Assembly: GCF_016906535.1 (NCBI RefSeq) | Contig: NC_057372.1 | Location: 539,501 to 603,500, forward strand | DNA: 64,000 bases | Direction: 5' to 3' | Source of the DNA: Rhizoctonia solani | Taxonomy: Eukaryota > Basidiomycota > Agaricomycetes > Cantharellales > Ceratobasidiaceae | Part shown: positions 1 to 9,983 of the stretch, in pieces | Position numbering within the stretch: position 1 is the stretch's first letter | Layout of the letters: the number at the start of each line of letters is the position of its first letter | Made by a program: the position numbers and the translations under genes | Notes under the pieces: generated by a model | Database searches by the model: none | Told to the model about the DNA's origin: nothing | Seen by the model: the letters and a program-made list of their open reading frames with translations, nothing else

Positions 1-8
1 AATTCTAT

Positions 9-1910
9 GTGGAATGTGACGCATCAGACTATGCAACAGGAGCCATACTATCCCAACGCAACTCTGAAGGGAAATTGGCTCCAGTAGCCTATCTGTCCAA
101 ATCCTTATCCCCTGCCAAAAAAAATTACAATATCTTTGACAAGGAATTGTTGGCGGTCATTAGAGCATTTAAAGAATGGCGCCATTTACTAGAAGGATCT
201 GAATTGCCAGTCCAAGTTCTAACAGATCATAAGAACTTGGAGTACTTTTCCACGTCTCAATCTTTGAATAAACGGCAAATTAGATGGGCCAACTTCCTAG
301 TTGATTACAATTTCCAAATTATCTACAGGCCAGGAGCACAAAACAAAAAGGCAGATATCCTCTCAAGACGCTACAATCTGGTACCCCTTGAAGGGGGGGT
401 AGAGAACCAGGTTCTCCTAAAACCGGAACTTTTTATTGCATCCATAACTCTGGATCAGGAAATCAATGATCTAATTGGCAAGGCCATTTACAAGGATGAT
501 TGCCTTAAGGAAATTCTACACAAACTCCAGAACAAGGAAAAGGTCTTAGACTGGGAGTTGAGAGAAGGTTTACTATGGTTTCAAGGAAAAATATTTGTAC
601 CAAAGGATGACACTATTAGGAACCTCATCCTGGAATCTAGGCACAATGCATTAGCGGCAGGACATCCGGGACAAGCTAGAACATTAGAACTTGTCTCCAG
701 GAGTTACTACTGGCCATCGCTGAAAAAGTTTGTCAATTCTTACATCAGCCACTGCGAAACCTGCATCAGGTCCAAGCCAACAAATCAATTACCTGTGGGC
801 CTGTTAAAACCATTGCAAATTCCTGAACGCCCCTGGGAAGACATTGCTTATGATATGATTGTGGGACTACCGGTTTCAGAAGGTTTTGATGCTATCCTGA
901 CAGTGATTGATTGATTCTCAAAAATGGTCCACTTCATTCCCACCCAATCCATGTTGTCTGCCATTGATATTGCCAACCTATTTGTCACATACATATGGAA
1001 GCTACATGGCCTCCCCAAAAGCACAGTCTCAGATAGAGGTCCCACATTTAACGCCAAATTCATTTGTCATCTCTATAAAAGGCTGGACATTAAGCCAACA
1101 TATTCCACAGCGTATCATCCCCAGACAGATGGACAGACTGAACGCATACAAAGAGAAGCCGAGATCTTTATACAAATGTTTGGGAATCATTGCCAATCAG
1201 ATTGGGTAGCATTACTACCATTGGCTGAATTTGCTTTAAACAATTTAAAGCAAACTTCCACAGGCAAATCCCCTTTCCAAATTTGTTATGGCTATAACCC
1301 AAGATTTTTGGTTGGTCAAAAATCAGACAAGGTAGTTCCAAACGCAGACAAACATGCAGAATTTCTGGAAAAAGGATACGACAAAGTCAAAGCAGCTCTA
1401 TCATTATCCCAGGAAAGAATGAAGTACTTTTATGATCAAAGACATAAAGACAAAGATGAAATTCAAGTAGGAGACAAGGCCTGGCTGAGTCATCAAAACA
1501 TATCCACAGACAGACCCTCAATGAAACTCAGCCATAAAAAATTAGGACCCTACTTAGTAATCAAAAGAATAGGATCACACACATACAAACTTCAATTACC
1601 CCACACTATGCGCATACACCCTGTGTTCCATATCAATCTTCTTACTAAATTTCATCCTGACCCTCACGGACGCAACCCTCCCCAACCTGCATCCATTATC
1701 ACAAAAGAAGGAGAGGAGGAATATGAGGTTGAAAAAATCCTGGATAGCAAATGGAAAGGACGTGGTAAAACAAGGAAACTCTGGTATCTGATTAAGTGGA
1801 AAGGATATGATGAAGGAAGCAATTCCTGGGAGCCAATTGATAATGTGGCCAATGCCAAGGAAGCAAAAGAAGAGTTCCATAAGGAGTACCCTGATGCAGT
1901 TGGAGCTTGA
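9..1910 (+). pseudogene. gypsy pol fragment: RNase H, integrase, chromodomain (in-frame stop)
   Basis: One reading frame runs the whole length but is interrupted by TGA at 912-914. The RNase H part shows the acidic residues in ECDASDYATGA, FDKELLAV, LTDHK and ADILSRR. The integrase has an HHCC zinc module (RHNALAAGHPG ... HCETC) and the core signatures VSDRGPTF and TDGQTER. The C-terminus is a chromodomain (YEVEKILDSK, WYLIKWKGY, SWEP). The stop sits where relatives carry Arg in the VDRFSKM-like motif, so a CGA to TGA change is the simplest explanation. Such elements copy themselves via RNA; the chromodomain is thought to steer integration to modified histones. This copy cannot make full-length integrase without readthrough. 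Confidence 0.92.
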
Positions 1911-1921
1911 AGAGGGGGTAA

Positions 1922-2366
1922 TGTCATGACCTTCATTGGCATGACATGATTTTATACTATTTTCTACCTTTTTTCCGAGATAGTTTCCTTTTTTGATATA
2001 TATTTATGACTCATCAAGACCACATGATATATTTGATATATGATGTGAAATTGTAAATGACTCACTATTTAGTACTGTTGTTTTTGATGTGGCTTTCTCC
2101 ATGTATATAAGCCAGGTCAAGTTGCCGCTAAACAGCAAGACTTGACCTCTTTGTCAATTCATCCTAAGCTTACCCTTACCCATTGCCCAGGCCCCTAGTT
2201 GGCCATAAGTGCACTTTACTACAAACCCTTAACCCAGGCTTTGTTGCCCTCTACCCATACCATTCCCCTTGGGCCTTCATTGCCCCTCTCTGTTTCATAG
2301 TCTATTGGTGATAGGGCCACGGACTCTAAATCTACTTGTATCATAGGTCCAAGCTTAGTCGTGACA
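1922..2366 (+). repeat. 3' LTR of the gypsy element (445 bp)
   Basis: Starts TG, ends CA, with terminal inverted repeat TGTCA/TGACA, and lies directly after a purine-rich tract (GAAGAGGGGGTAA). A second, diverged copy of identical length is at 4515-4959. The sequence holds a TATA-like TATATAAGCC near 2103-2112, a plausible LTR promoter. Confidence 0.9.
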
Positions 2367-3604
2367 CTTAGTACCCACAACACCTTAATTGTTGACTCCA
2401 CTGTACATACGTAGCTAGCCAATGCCCTTAAGGCCTTGGTCATTGTAGTTTAGTAGTTAGACATTGTAGGGTAGAAGCCTGCCGCCTTAAGCAGTATGTC
2501 TGTTGTAGACCCAATCAATACCACAGAATTTGTTCTGATTTTCTCAAATTTAAACAAACTTAAACAGACAACTATTTCAATCACATGATCTTGGCGCTTA
2601 TATCATATGCTAAGCGCCAAGCCATGTTCCCATATGTGCTTACATCATCATACATAGCCACCTCCACCTGATGACATCATTTTGACACATCAGTGACATG
2701 TATGCATGAGTAAGGCCACTTGCAGAGCAGGGTTCTTATTTACAATAACTAGCTTCCTTTCACATGTGCATTGTATTTGTAATTAGTCACCTCTGTAATA
2801 TATAAGGAGGGCAACCAACCATGGTAACACCCAGGTCAATTACCTCTTGTTGCATCCCCTATACTGTACAAGGCCTTAAGCCAGTAACCACTTAGATACA
2901 TGCCTTAAGCATTGTTCTTGCTGTACATACATAGCCTGCCACCGCCTTATAGCATGTGGTCATTGTAGTCAGGTAGTTTGTTGTTGTAGGTAGCACCTCC
3001 ACTGCCTTACGCAGTTCTTACTCAGTACATATGGCCACAAGCGCCTGCTGCCTTGACACCCCTTAAGGACATCTAGGACACTGGTTCCATCCTTGGCAAG
3101 TCTTGCAAAGTGGGAGATGCACTGCAAGAGGCAAGTTGGGAGTGGGTTGGAATGGAACATTGAGAGGAGCAGCTAGAGGGACAGGAGTATGGGTGTGGGA
3201 TGCCAGAGCGTGTAGAGGGAATATTGGAAACAGTGTGGGGGAGGAGGTGCCTGTAACAGGACTTATGAGCGGTTTTTGTGTAGTGTGTGGGCACTAAACC
3301 TTTGCGTCAAGCACCTAGCATTGAATAGTCCCTACAGCAAATCAGCAGATCTGGCAATTGTGATATGAGCGGGTTTTCTACAAGCAGGTGTTTCAGCTGA
3401 CTAAGGTTGCTAACTACTGTGTTCCAACAAAACACATGGTATGCAGGGGATTAGAGCCCTTCTGCCTTATAGCAATTTGGTACTACATGAGGGTGGGGGG
3501 TTTTTGATTATTCTACCCTGCAAAGTGGCCCTGATCATGTGATTTCCCTTGTGCTAGTACAGGGGGTCCTCTCCTTGTCAAACAAGCCTACAAAAAGTCA
3601 ATTT
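2367..3604. repeat. Repeat-derived non-coding stretch with degenerate LTR-like unit
   Basis: No gene seen. A TGTTGTAGACCC start at 2501, followed by a CACATGATCTTGGCGCTTAT segment near 2581, resembles the 5' end of the 560-bp LTR family found just downstream. The blocks around 2395-2500 and 2925-3030 are diverged copies of each other (both have CTGTACATAC, GTCATTGTAGT, and a CTTAAGC- or CTTACGC-like end). Most likely an old, rearranged LTR array. Boundaries are uncertain. Confidence 0.45.
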
Positions 3605-3638
3605 TACAATGTTGTACACCACTGTAAGGTGGGTACAC

Positions 3639-4198
3639 TGTTACAACCTCCTGAATTATACCATTGGATTTGCCTGATTTTTCTATTAATTTTAGTATTT
3701 TTTACGGACTCTTTATCTCATATTTTTGAATCACGTGATCTTGGCGCTTATTACGCCAAGATGCCGCGCCAAGATGCTGTGCCAAGGGCGCTTAGGAGAA
3801 ATCCACGCTTCTGCGCAGTCTGCAGCACAATTCTTATTTCCACAATGTACTTCTTTTCTCACGCGCACAGACCATGTAGATAGTGCGCCCTTGTCTATAT
3901 ATACAGCAGGGAAATTGCTTGGAGACCCCAAGTTGATTTTACCTTGTCTCATATCCATTGAGGAGGGATCAGTCAGCCAGCTAAGTAGCCGGCCCCAGTA
4001 GTTACCAGAAGTCAACCCCCACTTTACTCACCACACCTCCCAGGCCTCAGGCCCCTTTGCCAACAGTAGATAGAAGTAGAGCGCCCTAAGCGTTAGTAGT
4101 ATAGCCTAGATAGTAGATTAGATAAGCAGTGCCTTGTATTAGTTACGGCCTTAAGCGCCCGTCACTAGCAAGTACCCACCTTACAGTGGTGTACAACA
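3639..4198 (+). repeat. Solo LTR 'B' (560 bp) with TACAC target duplication
   Basis: Begins TGTTACAACC and ends GTGTACAACA. It is flanked by TACAC at 3634-3638 and 4199-4203, a perfect 5-bp duplication. It sits inside copy A near A's end, which is why a 28-bp inverted sequence appears on both sides (3609-3636 and 4172-4199). It includes an upstream CACGTG and repeated TTGGCGCTTA/CGCCAAG motifs near 3733-3790. Internal coding region is absent, so this is a solo LTR left by LTR-LTR recombination. Confidence 0.88.
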
Positions 4199-4371
4199 TA
4201 CACACTGATGGGACGGGTGCTTGTGGCCGTACTAACTACAGACACTGCTATCTAATCAACTAACTAAGGCTATACTACTTCCACTTAAGGTGGACTTCTA
4301 CTATCTACTAGCCATGGGTGGGCCTTAGGCCTGGAGGTGTGATTGGTGAGGTGAGGGGGTGAGTGGCTATA

Positions 4372-5393
4372 TGTTGTACACCACTGTAAGGTGGGTACAC
4401 GCTAGTAGAGGTGGGCACTTAAGGCTGTATCTAGTACAAGGTAACTGTTGACAGACTAATCTAACTAGGCTATCTACTACTGCTAACCGCTTAAGGCGGT
4501 GTCTACTAGACTACTGTCATGACCTTCATTGGCATGACATGGATTTTTACTATTTTCTATCTTTTTTCTGAGACAGTTTCCTTTTTTGGTATATATTTAT
4601 GACTCATCAAGATCACGTGACATATTTGATATATGATGTGAAATTGTATATGACTCATTATTTAGTACTGTTGTTTTTGATGTGGCTTACTTCATGTATT
4701 TAAACCAGGTCAAGTTGCTGCTAGAACAGCAAGACTTGACCTCTTTGTCAATTCATCCTCTACTCTCACCTACCCTTTGCCCAAGCCCTTAGTTGGCTAT
4801 AAGTGCACTTTACTAAGCATCACCACCCAGGCCTTTGTTGCCCTCTACCTTAATCATACCCCTTGGGCCTTTGTTGCCCCTCTCTGCCTCACAGTCCATT
4901 GGTGATAGGGCCACAGACTTTAAACCTCTTGTACCATAGGTCCAAGCTGAGTTGTGACAACTACAGACAGTGACAAGGGGGCCTTAGGCCTGGGAGGTGT
5001 GGTAAGCGCAACAAAGGGGTAAGGTTACTACTGATGGGGGCTGGCTACTTAGCTGGCTGGGATATCCTCCTCAATGAGTATGAGACAAGGTAAAATCAAC
5101 TTGGGGTCTCCAAGCAATTTCCCTGCTGTATATATAGACAAAGAGGCACTATCTACATGGTCTGTGCGCGTGAGAAAAGAAGTATACATGTGAAATAAGA
5201 ATTGTGCTGTGGGCTGTGCAGAAGTGTGGATTTCCCCTAGGTGCCCTTGGCACAGCATCTTGGCGCAGCATCTTGGCAAGATAAGCGCCAAGATCACATG
5301 ATTAGAAAATAAAAGATATTGAGTCCGTAAAAAATACTAAAAATAACAGAAAAATTGTCCAATTCTAGTGGTATAAATCTTGGGAGTGTAACA
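4372..5393 (-). repeat. Solo LTR 'C' (560-bp family), inverted, with CTATA target duplication
   Basis: On the minus strand it starts TGTTACACTC at 5393 and ends GTACAACA at 4372. Flanks are CTATA at 4367-4371 and 5394-5398. Without the nested gypsy LTR and that LTR's 5-bp duplication its length is about 572 bp. It interrupts copy A between 4371 and 5399. Confidence 0.86.
4515..4959 (+). repeat. Solo gypsy LTR 'D' (445 bp) with ACTAC target duplication
   Basis: Same family and exactly the same length as the LTR at 1922-2366, from TGTCATGACC to GTGACA. Flanked by ACTAC at 4510-4514 and 4960-4964. It lies inside solo LTR C, so it is the youngest insertion of the nest by position. Confidence 0.92.
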
Positions 5394-5763
5394 CTATACT
5401 ACTTGTGGGCCGGCTACTTAGCTGGCTGGGTACCTTCTCTAATGAGTAAGAGGCAAGGTAAAATTGACTTGGGGTCTCCAAGTGATTTTCCTACTGTATA
5501 TATAGACAAAGGGGCGCTATCTACATGGTCTGTGTGCGTGAGAAAAGGAAGTACATAAATGAAATAAGAAGAGTGCTGCAGGCTGCACAGAAGCGTGGAT
5601 TTCCCCTAAGCGCCCTTGGCACAGCATCTTGGCATGGCATATTGGCATAATAAGCGCCAAGATCACATGATTAAAAAACACAAGATATTGAGTTTGTAAA
5701 AAATAGTAGAAATATCAAAAAAAAGAGACAATTCTAATGGTATATGTTTAAGAGGGTGTAACA

Positions 5764-8254
5764 CTTTGGATCCAACTATAGGCTACTAAAGTGGGCTTTC
5801 TGGTGCAACACCAACCTTTTTGCTAGGCTTTTCAATCTGTGCCTCAACATTGGATATCACCCCACTGTGCTGCAAAACTGTGTCATTGCCCCCATACCAA
5901 AACCCTGTTGCCAAGACATGTCCCTACCAAAGAACTACTGACCTATTGCCCTACTAGAGACCTTGTCTAAGCTCTTGGAGAAGGTCATTACTACCAGACT
6001 TACTTTTGAGGCTGGTAAACATTTGCTTATCCCTCACAGTCAGTTTGGAGGGAAGGACATCACATCTTGCACCAACACAGGGATCTGCATGATCCACAAC
6101 ATCAAATCACACTGGAAGTCCAATCACAGGGTCTCACTTATCACCCTTGATGTATCTGGCTACTTCAATAACATGGATCACAGCAGACTCATATACACCC
6201 TGGACTGCATGGGATACCCTGACCAAATCTGCAACTGGCTTAAGTCATACCTCAGCCACAGAACTGTGCAATTCAGAGTCAACAGGCACCTTTGCCCTTC
6301 CATTGCACTCCCCCCTGTGGGTATCCCCCAAGGTTCTCTGCTATCCCCCATATTATCCTCTTTATACTCCACCCCCCTGCTCATTGCTGTGCAAGATCCC
6401 CATGTGCAATCCTTTGCATACATAGACAACTTCACCATCTTGGCTTGGGGGAAGTCCCATGAGTATAATGTGACTACTATGTGGCAGATAGCCACCTGCG
6501 TGTCCAACACAGCACTCCAACTTGGCCTTGAATTTGAAATTGATAAGTCTGACCTTATACACTTCTATTGCCACTCTAACCATTCTTCCAACCCCAGTCT
6601 TTGCCTTACCCTGAACAGCAAGAACTCCATCATACTGCCTCAAGGATGCATTTGTTGGCTAGGCTTCTACCTAGACAGAAAGCTCTTGTTCAAAGAGCAT
6701 ATCTCCAACTCTGCTAACAAAGCCAAAGCCATCATAGCTGGATTAGGAATGCTAGCCAACACGCAGCATGGACTCACCATCAAACACGTGCACATCCTCT
6801 ACCTCACCTGCGTCATCCCAATCCTCACATATGGATCCCCTCTGTGGTTTCTTGGGCGTAGACAGAAGTTGTTGCTCAAGCCGCTTAGGAAGGTCCAGAA
6901 CCAAGGATTGAGATGGCTTCTTGGAGCCTTCAAAACCACTCCCATCCCCTGTCTCAAACACCTAGCCTCCATCCCACCCCTGCACATTGTGTGCCAGAAG
7001 CTTATCATGAACTACTTGGCTAAACTCAGAACCATCTCCAAGTCATCCAAAGTTGCCAAACGTCTCCCAGCCTCATGGGACACGCATATACCCACCCTTA
7101 ACAGCAACAGGAACAACAAGGCCGAAAGCTTGCAATCCCCCATTCACTTCATTGCATCACATAGCCATCCACACATCGAGTTCGTCTCGCCACACATCAA
7201 CCACCCGTCCAACCCATCCGTCCCGGTCCCTGACCAAATCAAAATTAAGGACACCACCAACGGCCTCAAACAAGACGAATACCGCGACAAAATCCTATCC
7301 GAAATCAGCGTGCTGGAAGAATGCCATGCCAGCGTTCTTGGCTACTCAGATGGACACGCGGCGGTGTCCAATGGCATTTGGAAAGTCGGCGTCGGCTACG
7401 TTATACGTGCCGGAAAAAGGACTTTGTCATCGTCGTCGGTTAGAATTGGACCGCAAGCCAACATATATGATGCAGAAATGCTGGGAATACTATTAGCGTT
7501 CATGAAAGCTAAACAAATAGCCGAAAATCAAGGTTATCGCAAAATACGGATATACTGCGATAACCAGGCCGCCGTAAAATCGATCGCCGACCTCTCTCGA
7601 CACCCGTGCCAGTTTGCTTCCAGAGCATTCGTCCCTGCCGCCAAGGCATTCGTGGAGGGACACCCTGAACGATCCATACATGTCACCTGGACGCCCGGGC
7701 ACAACGGAGTCGAAGGCAACGAAATTGCGGACCGACTGGCTAACGAAGGAGCTAGAGTGGCCCCGAACCCCATATTCAATCGCACCATCACATGGGCGAA
7801 AGAACAGGCAACCCGCAAAACCGTACGTACATGGAAGAAAGCATGGTACGAGCACTCGGAATCACGAATCAACTCGAAATACTACATCCCCCGCCCACCC
7901 GCGCTCAAACTGCACCCTATATTCAACTCAAGCAAGTTGGGCAGGGACATCGAGTGCCGCCTCGTACAATTCCTTACCGGGCACGGCCATTACGGCGAGT
8001 ACCATGCTCAATTCCATCACGACGTAGATCCCAGGTGTGCTTGTGGGGAGTCGGAAGAGACAATATTCCATTTAACCACCTCCTGTCCCGCCGTAGCGGG
8101 ACACAGGGGGATACTTAGTGAGTTTTCCACCAACATTAACGATCCCACAATGTTTGGCTCCCTAGCAGGTCTCGAAGCAGTTGCAAAGTTCATCGCCAAG
8201 ACGGGCATAGGTCGAAGACGAGGAGGCCCGCCGGCAACCGCTCAATCCATGTAG
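5764..8254 (+). pseudogene. LINE ORF2 fragment: reverse transcriptase - RNase H - zinc motif
   Basis: Reading frame is open from 5764 except for TGA at 5939-5941, where the RT motif YRPIALL is expected (seen as Y-stop-PIALL). RT motifs follow: VSGYFNNMDH, PQGSLLSPILSSLY, and AYIDNFTI in place of the [FY]xDD box, so the second catalytic Asp is Asn (codon 6428-6430). RNase H has its acidic set in YSDGHAAV, DAEMLG, YCDNQAA and GNEIADRLA and looks intact. The end has CACGESEETIFHLTTSCP, the usual LINE Cys/His motif. The RT is predicted dead from two independent lesions. From 5942 on, the open part encodes about 770 residues. Confidence 0.9.
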
Positions 8255-8556
8255 TATATACGCCCTTAAGGCCGCCATTCCTCTCCCGCCCTTACGGTCT
8301 CTACCCCGAGTTAGGCCTTAAGCCACCTGTACGTCGCCATGCGACACTTATCCTCTGACCGTGCTACGTTCCTGCCTGTTGTCTCGTCGTCTCTTTGTTT
8401 TCTTTTCTCTCTCTTTTCTTTCTCTGTACCCGATTTTGTAGCTTTCACGGTTTGGTTTCGGCTTTGTGAGCGGTTTGCCTAGTTCGCATGTAGCTCCCGT
8501 ATTGTTTATATTTGGAAATGTATCAAAAAAAAAGAAAAAAACAAACAAACAAACAC
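5764..8556 (+). mobile_element. 5'-truncated LINE (non-LTR retrotransposon) with RT and RNase H
   Basis: A reverse transcriptase of the non-LTR type is followed by RNase H and a C-terminal Cys/His motif, then about 270 bp of 3' UTR and an A-rich tail with AAAC repeats (about 8525-8556). No endonuclease domain is seen; the left side is cut by solo LTR A at 5763. The first half is almost free of CpG while the second half is CpG-rich. Confidence 0.88.
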
Positions 8557-9983
8557 GTGCTGGGTGTACTAATTAACTGTGCTAAAATCATACTCGTTAC
8601 GGCAACCCTTGCTTGCCGACGCAAGGCAATCAATCTTGGCCTTTGTTTCTGGAGCCGCCCACCTTCAGTTTCAAGCAAACGATTTGGCAAGCAAGGTGGC
8701 ATGGTGCGCATCAGGAGGCTATATAATTTAGCAAAAAGGAAGCAGGAGCTCAAGAAGTTATTATTCACATGAGCCTGTGTAACCCGTCGTACCCCCTGAC
8801 TGGGATGATTGGCGATGTGGTGGTTTCCCGGTTTGCGGACGAGGTAGTGTCCAGTGTGCGCCAAGCTTTATTGCTCGTCTCGGCGCTCGTAGTCACTGAA
8901 TATCTGTGATAAAGCGATTCACACGTCTTTCCTGTTGTTATCCAACTAAAACTAATGGAGTAATACACATATAACTACGGGTCAAGCAAGGTTAACAAGG
9001 CTTTCCAGACCGCTTCTACAAATACTGCCAGGGTTGTCGAGCGCTCGGGAGCACCCACAGTTCTCCCTACGCTCGTCGAGACTCGCGGAGCAATTCAGGA
9101 GGCTTAGTCATCACGGGCTTTACTTAACTTGGATAGGTAAGTGCCGACCCTATATTTTAAAACGGCATAAATGTTAACTGGATAAAACTTTGTGGAGTTC
9201 AGGGAGAATCATGGGTACTCTTGGGCGCTCGCCGACCCTGGCGGTTTTAAAGAGAAGTGAGTGACGATAGATTTGATTAATGTGCTTGCAAGAACATCGA
9301 GTGAACGCATGATATATCTGATATATGGCTTCTTAATATCCACAACATATTTCGTCGTAGAAGCCGTGCTTATGTAGCAATATTGACCTTTCCTTAAACT
9401 CCGCAAATGTTGTGATAGACAAGATTGTACTTGAACCCCGTACAACATATCGACAAGGTCAACGTCCCTTGTTTTCATTGCAACGGGTTAGACCCAAGCC
9501 GAGTGAACCACATGTGCTGGACATCGACCCAACGTAGCCCAGAAAGGTAATACCAGAACATTCATAATATGTTTTCGTAGACGAATCAAGGACTGAGGGT
9601 TAGAATTATCCACAATACCATGTTTCGGCCACCACGCTGATTCCCAGGTATCTTCAAATTACTTGATTGTAGCCATAGGTTATTTTCCTGGGAGGCGTCA
9701 AAAGACGTAGATATAATAGTAGAGCTTGAGTGCATTGAACTGATACTATAATACAGAAAGCCATTCCGTATGGTCTCAGGGCGTGTTCAATCACGGTTCA
9801 CTCAGCGCCACTTTGTTTGGAAAGGTTTGGTCACGTGTAACGAACGTGTGTGACGGTATTGTGGGTTGGATGACATCAGCCAAGGGACCCTGTAATGACA
9901 CCCGTGATTGGAATGTTTCTCTCAACTCCCATACCCACTTTCAGCCCGGTCAACCGGTCTCCCATACTTGGTACGCACCCAAC
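8557..9983. other. Intergenic, no gene recognised
   Basis: About 1.4 kb between the LINE tail and vtc4. Only short, unconvincing ORFs on both strands. The right end should contain the vtc4 promoter. Confidence 0.5.
9832..9837. promoter_or_regulatory. CACGTG E-box upstream of vtc4
   Basis: CACGTG lies about 150 bp before the vtc4 start codon. In yeast, Pho4 binds CACGTG-type sites in phosphate-responsive promoters, including VTC genes. The position is suggestive, but a single palindromic hexamer can occur by chance and other bHLH factors bind it. Confidence 0.35.

Larger units (their letters stand above)
1..2366 (+). mobile_element. Ty3/gypsy chromodomain retrotransposon, 3' part including 3' LTR
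   Basis: The window opens inside the pol gene of a Ty3/gypsy LTR retrotransposon. The order is RNase H, integrase zinc finger, integrase core, chromodomain, polypurine tract (about 1908-1920) and a 445-bp LTR that begins TGTCATGACC and ends GTGACA. The order RNase H - integrase - chromodomain is diagnostic of chromoviruses. CpG is scarce throughout and the reading frame is broken by a TGA, so this copy is decayed. The 5' LTR, gag, protease and most of the reverse transcriptase lie outside the window. Confidence 0.93.
3610..5763 (-). repeat. Solo LTR 'A' (560-bp family), inverted, split by nested insertions
   Basis: Read on the minus strand it starts TGTTACACCC at 5763 and ends ACAACA at 3610. 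Its own sequence is in three blocks, 5763-5399, 4371-4204 and 3638-3610, which add up to 562 bp, the same size as the intact copy B (560 bp). The gaps are exactly copy B and copy C with their target duplications. Flanks TACAA and CTTTG do not match, so either the duplication has decayed or the copy arose by recombination. Its outer end abuts LINE sequence at 5764. Confidence 0.8.

Noticed and set aside
3609..4199. 28-bp perfect inverted repeat flanking 560 bp, resembling a MITE or DNA transposon with TIRs
   Set aside because: The arms are the same LTR end in opposite orientation: one belongs to solo LTR A and one to nested solo LTR B. TG...CA ends and the TACAC duplication fit an LTR insertion better.
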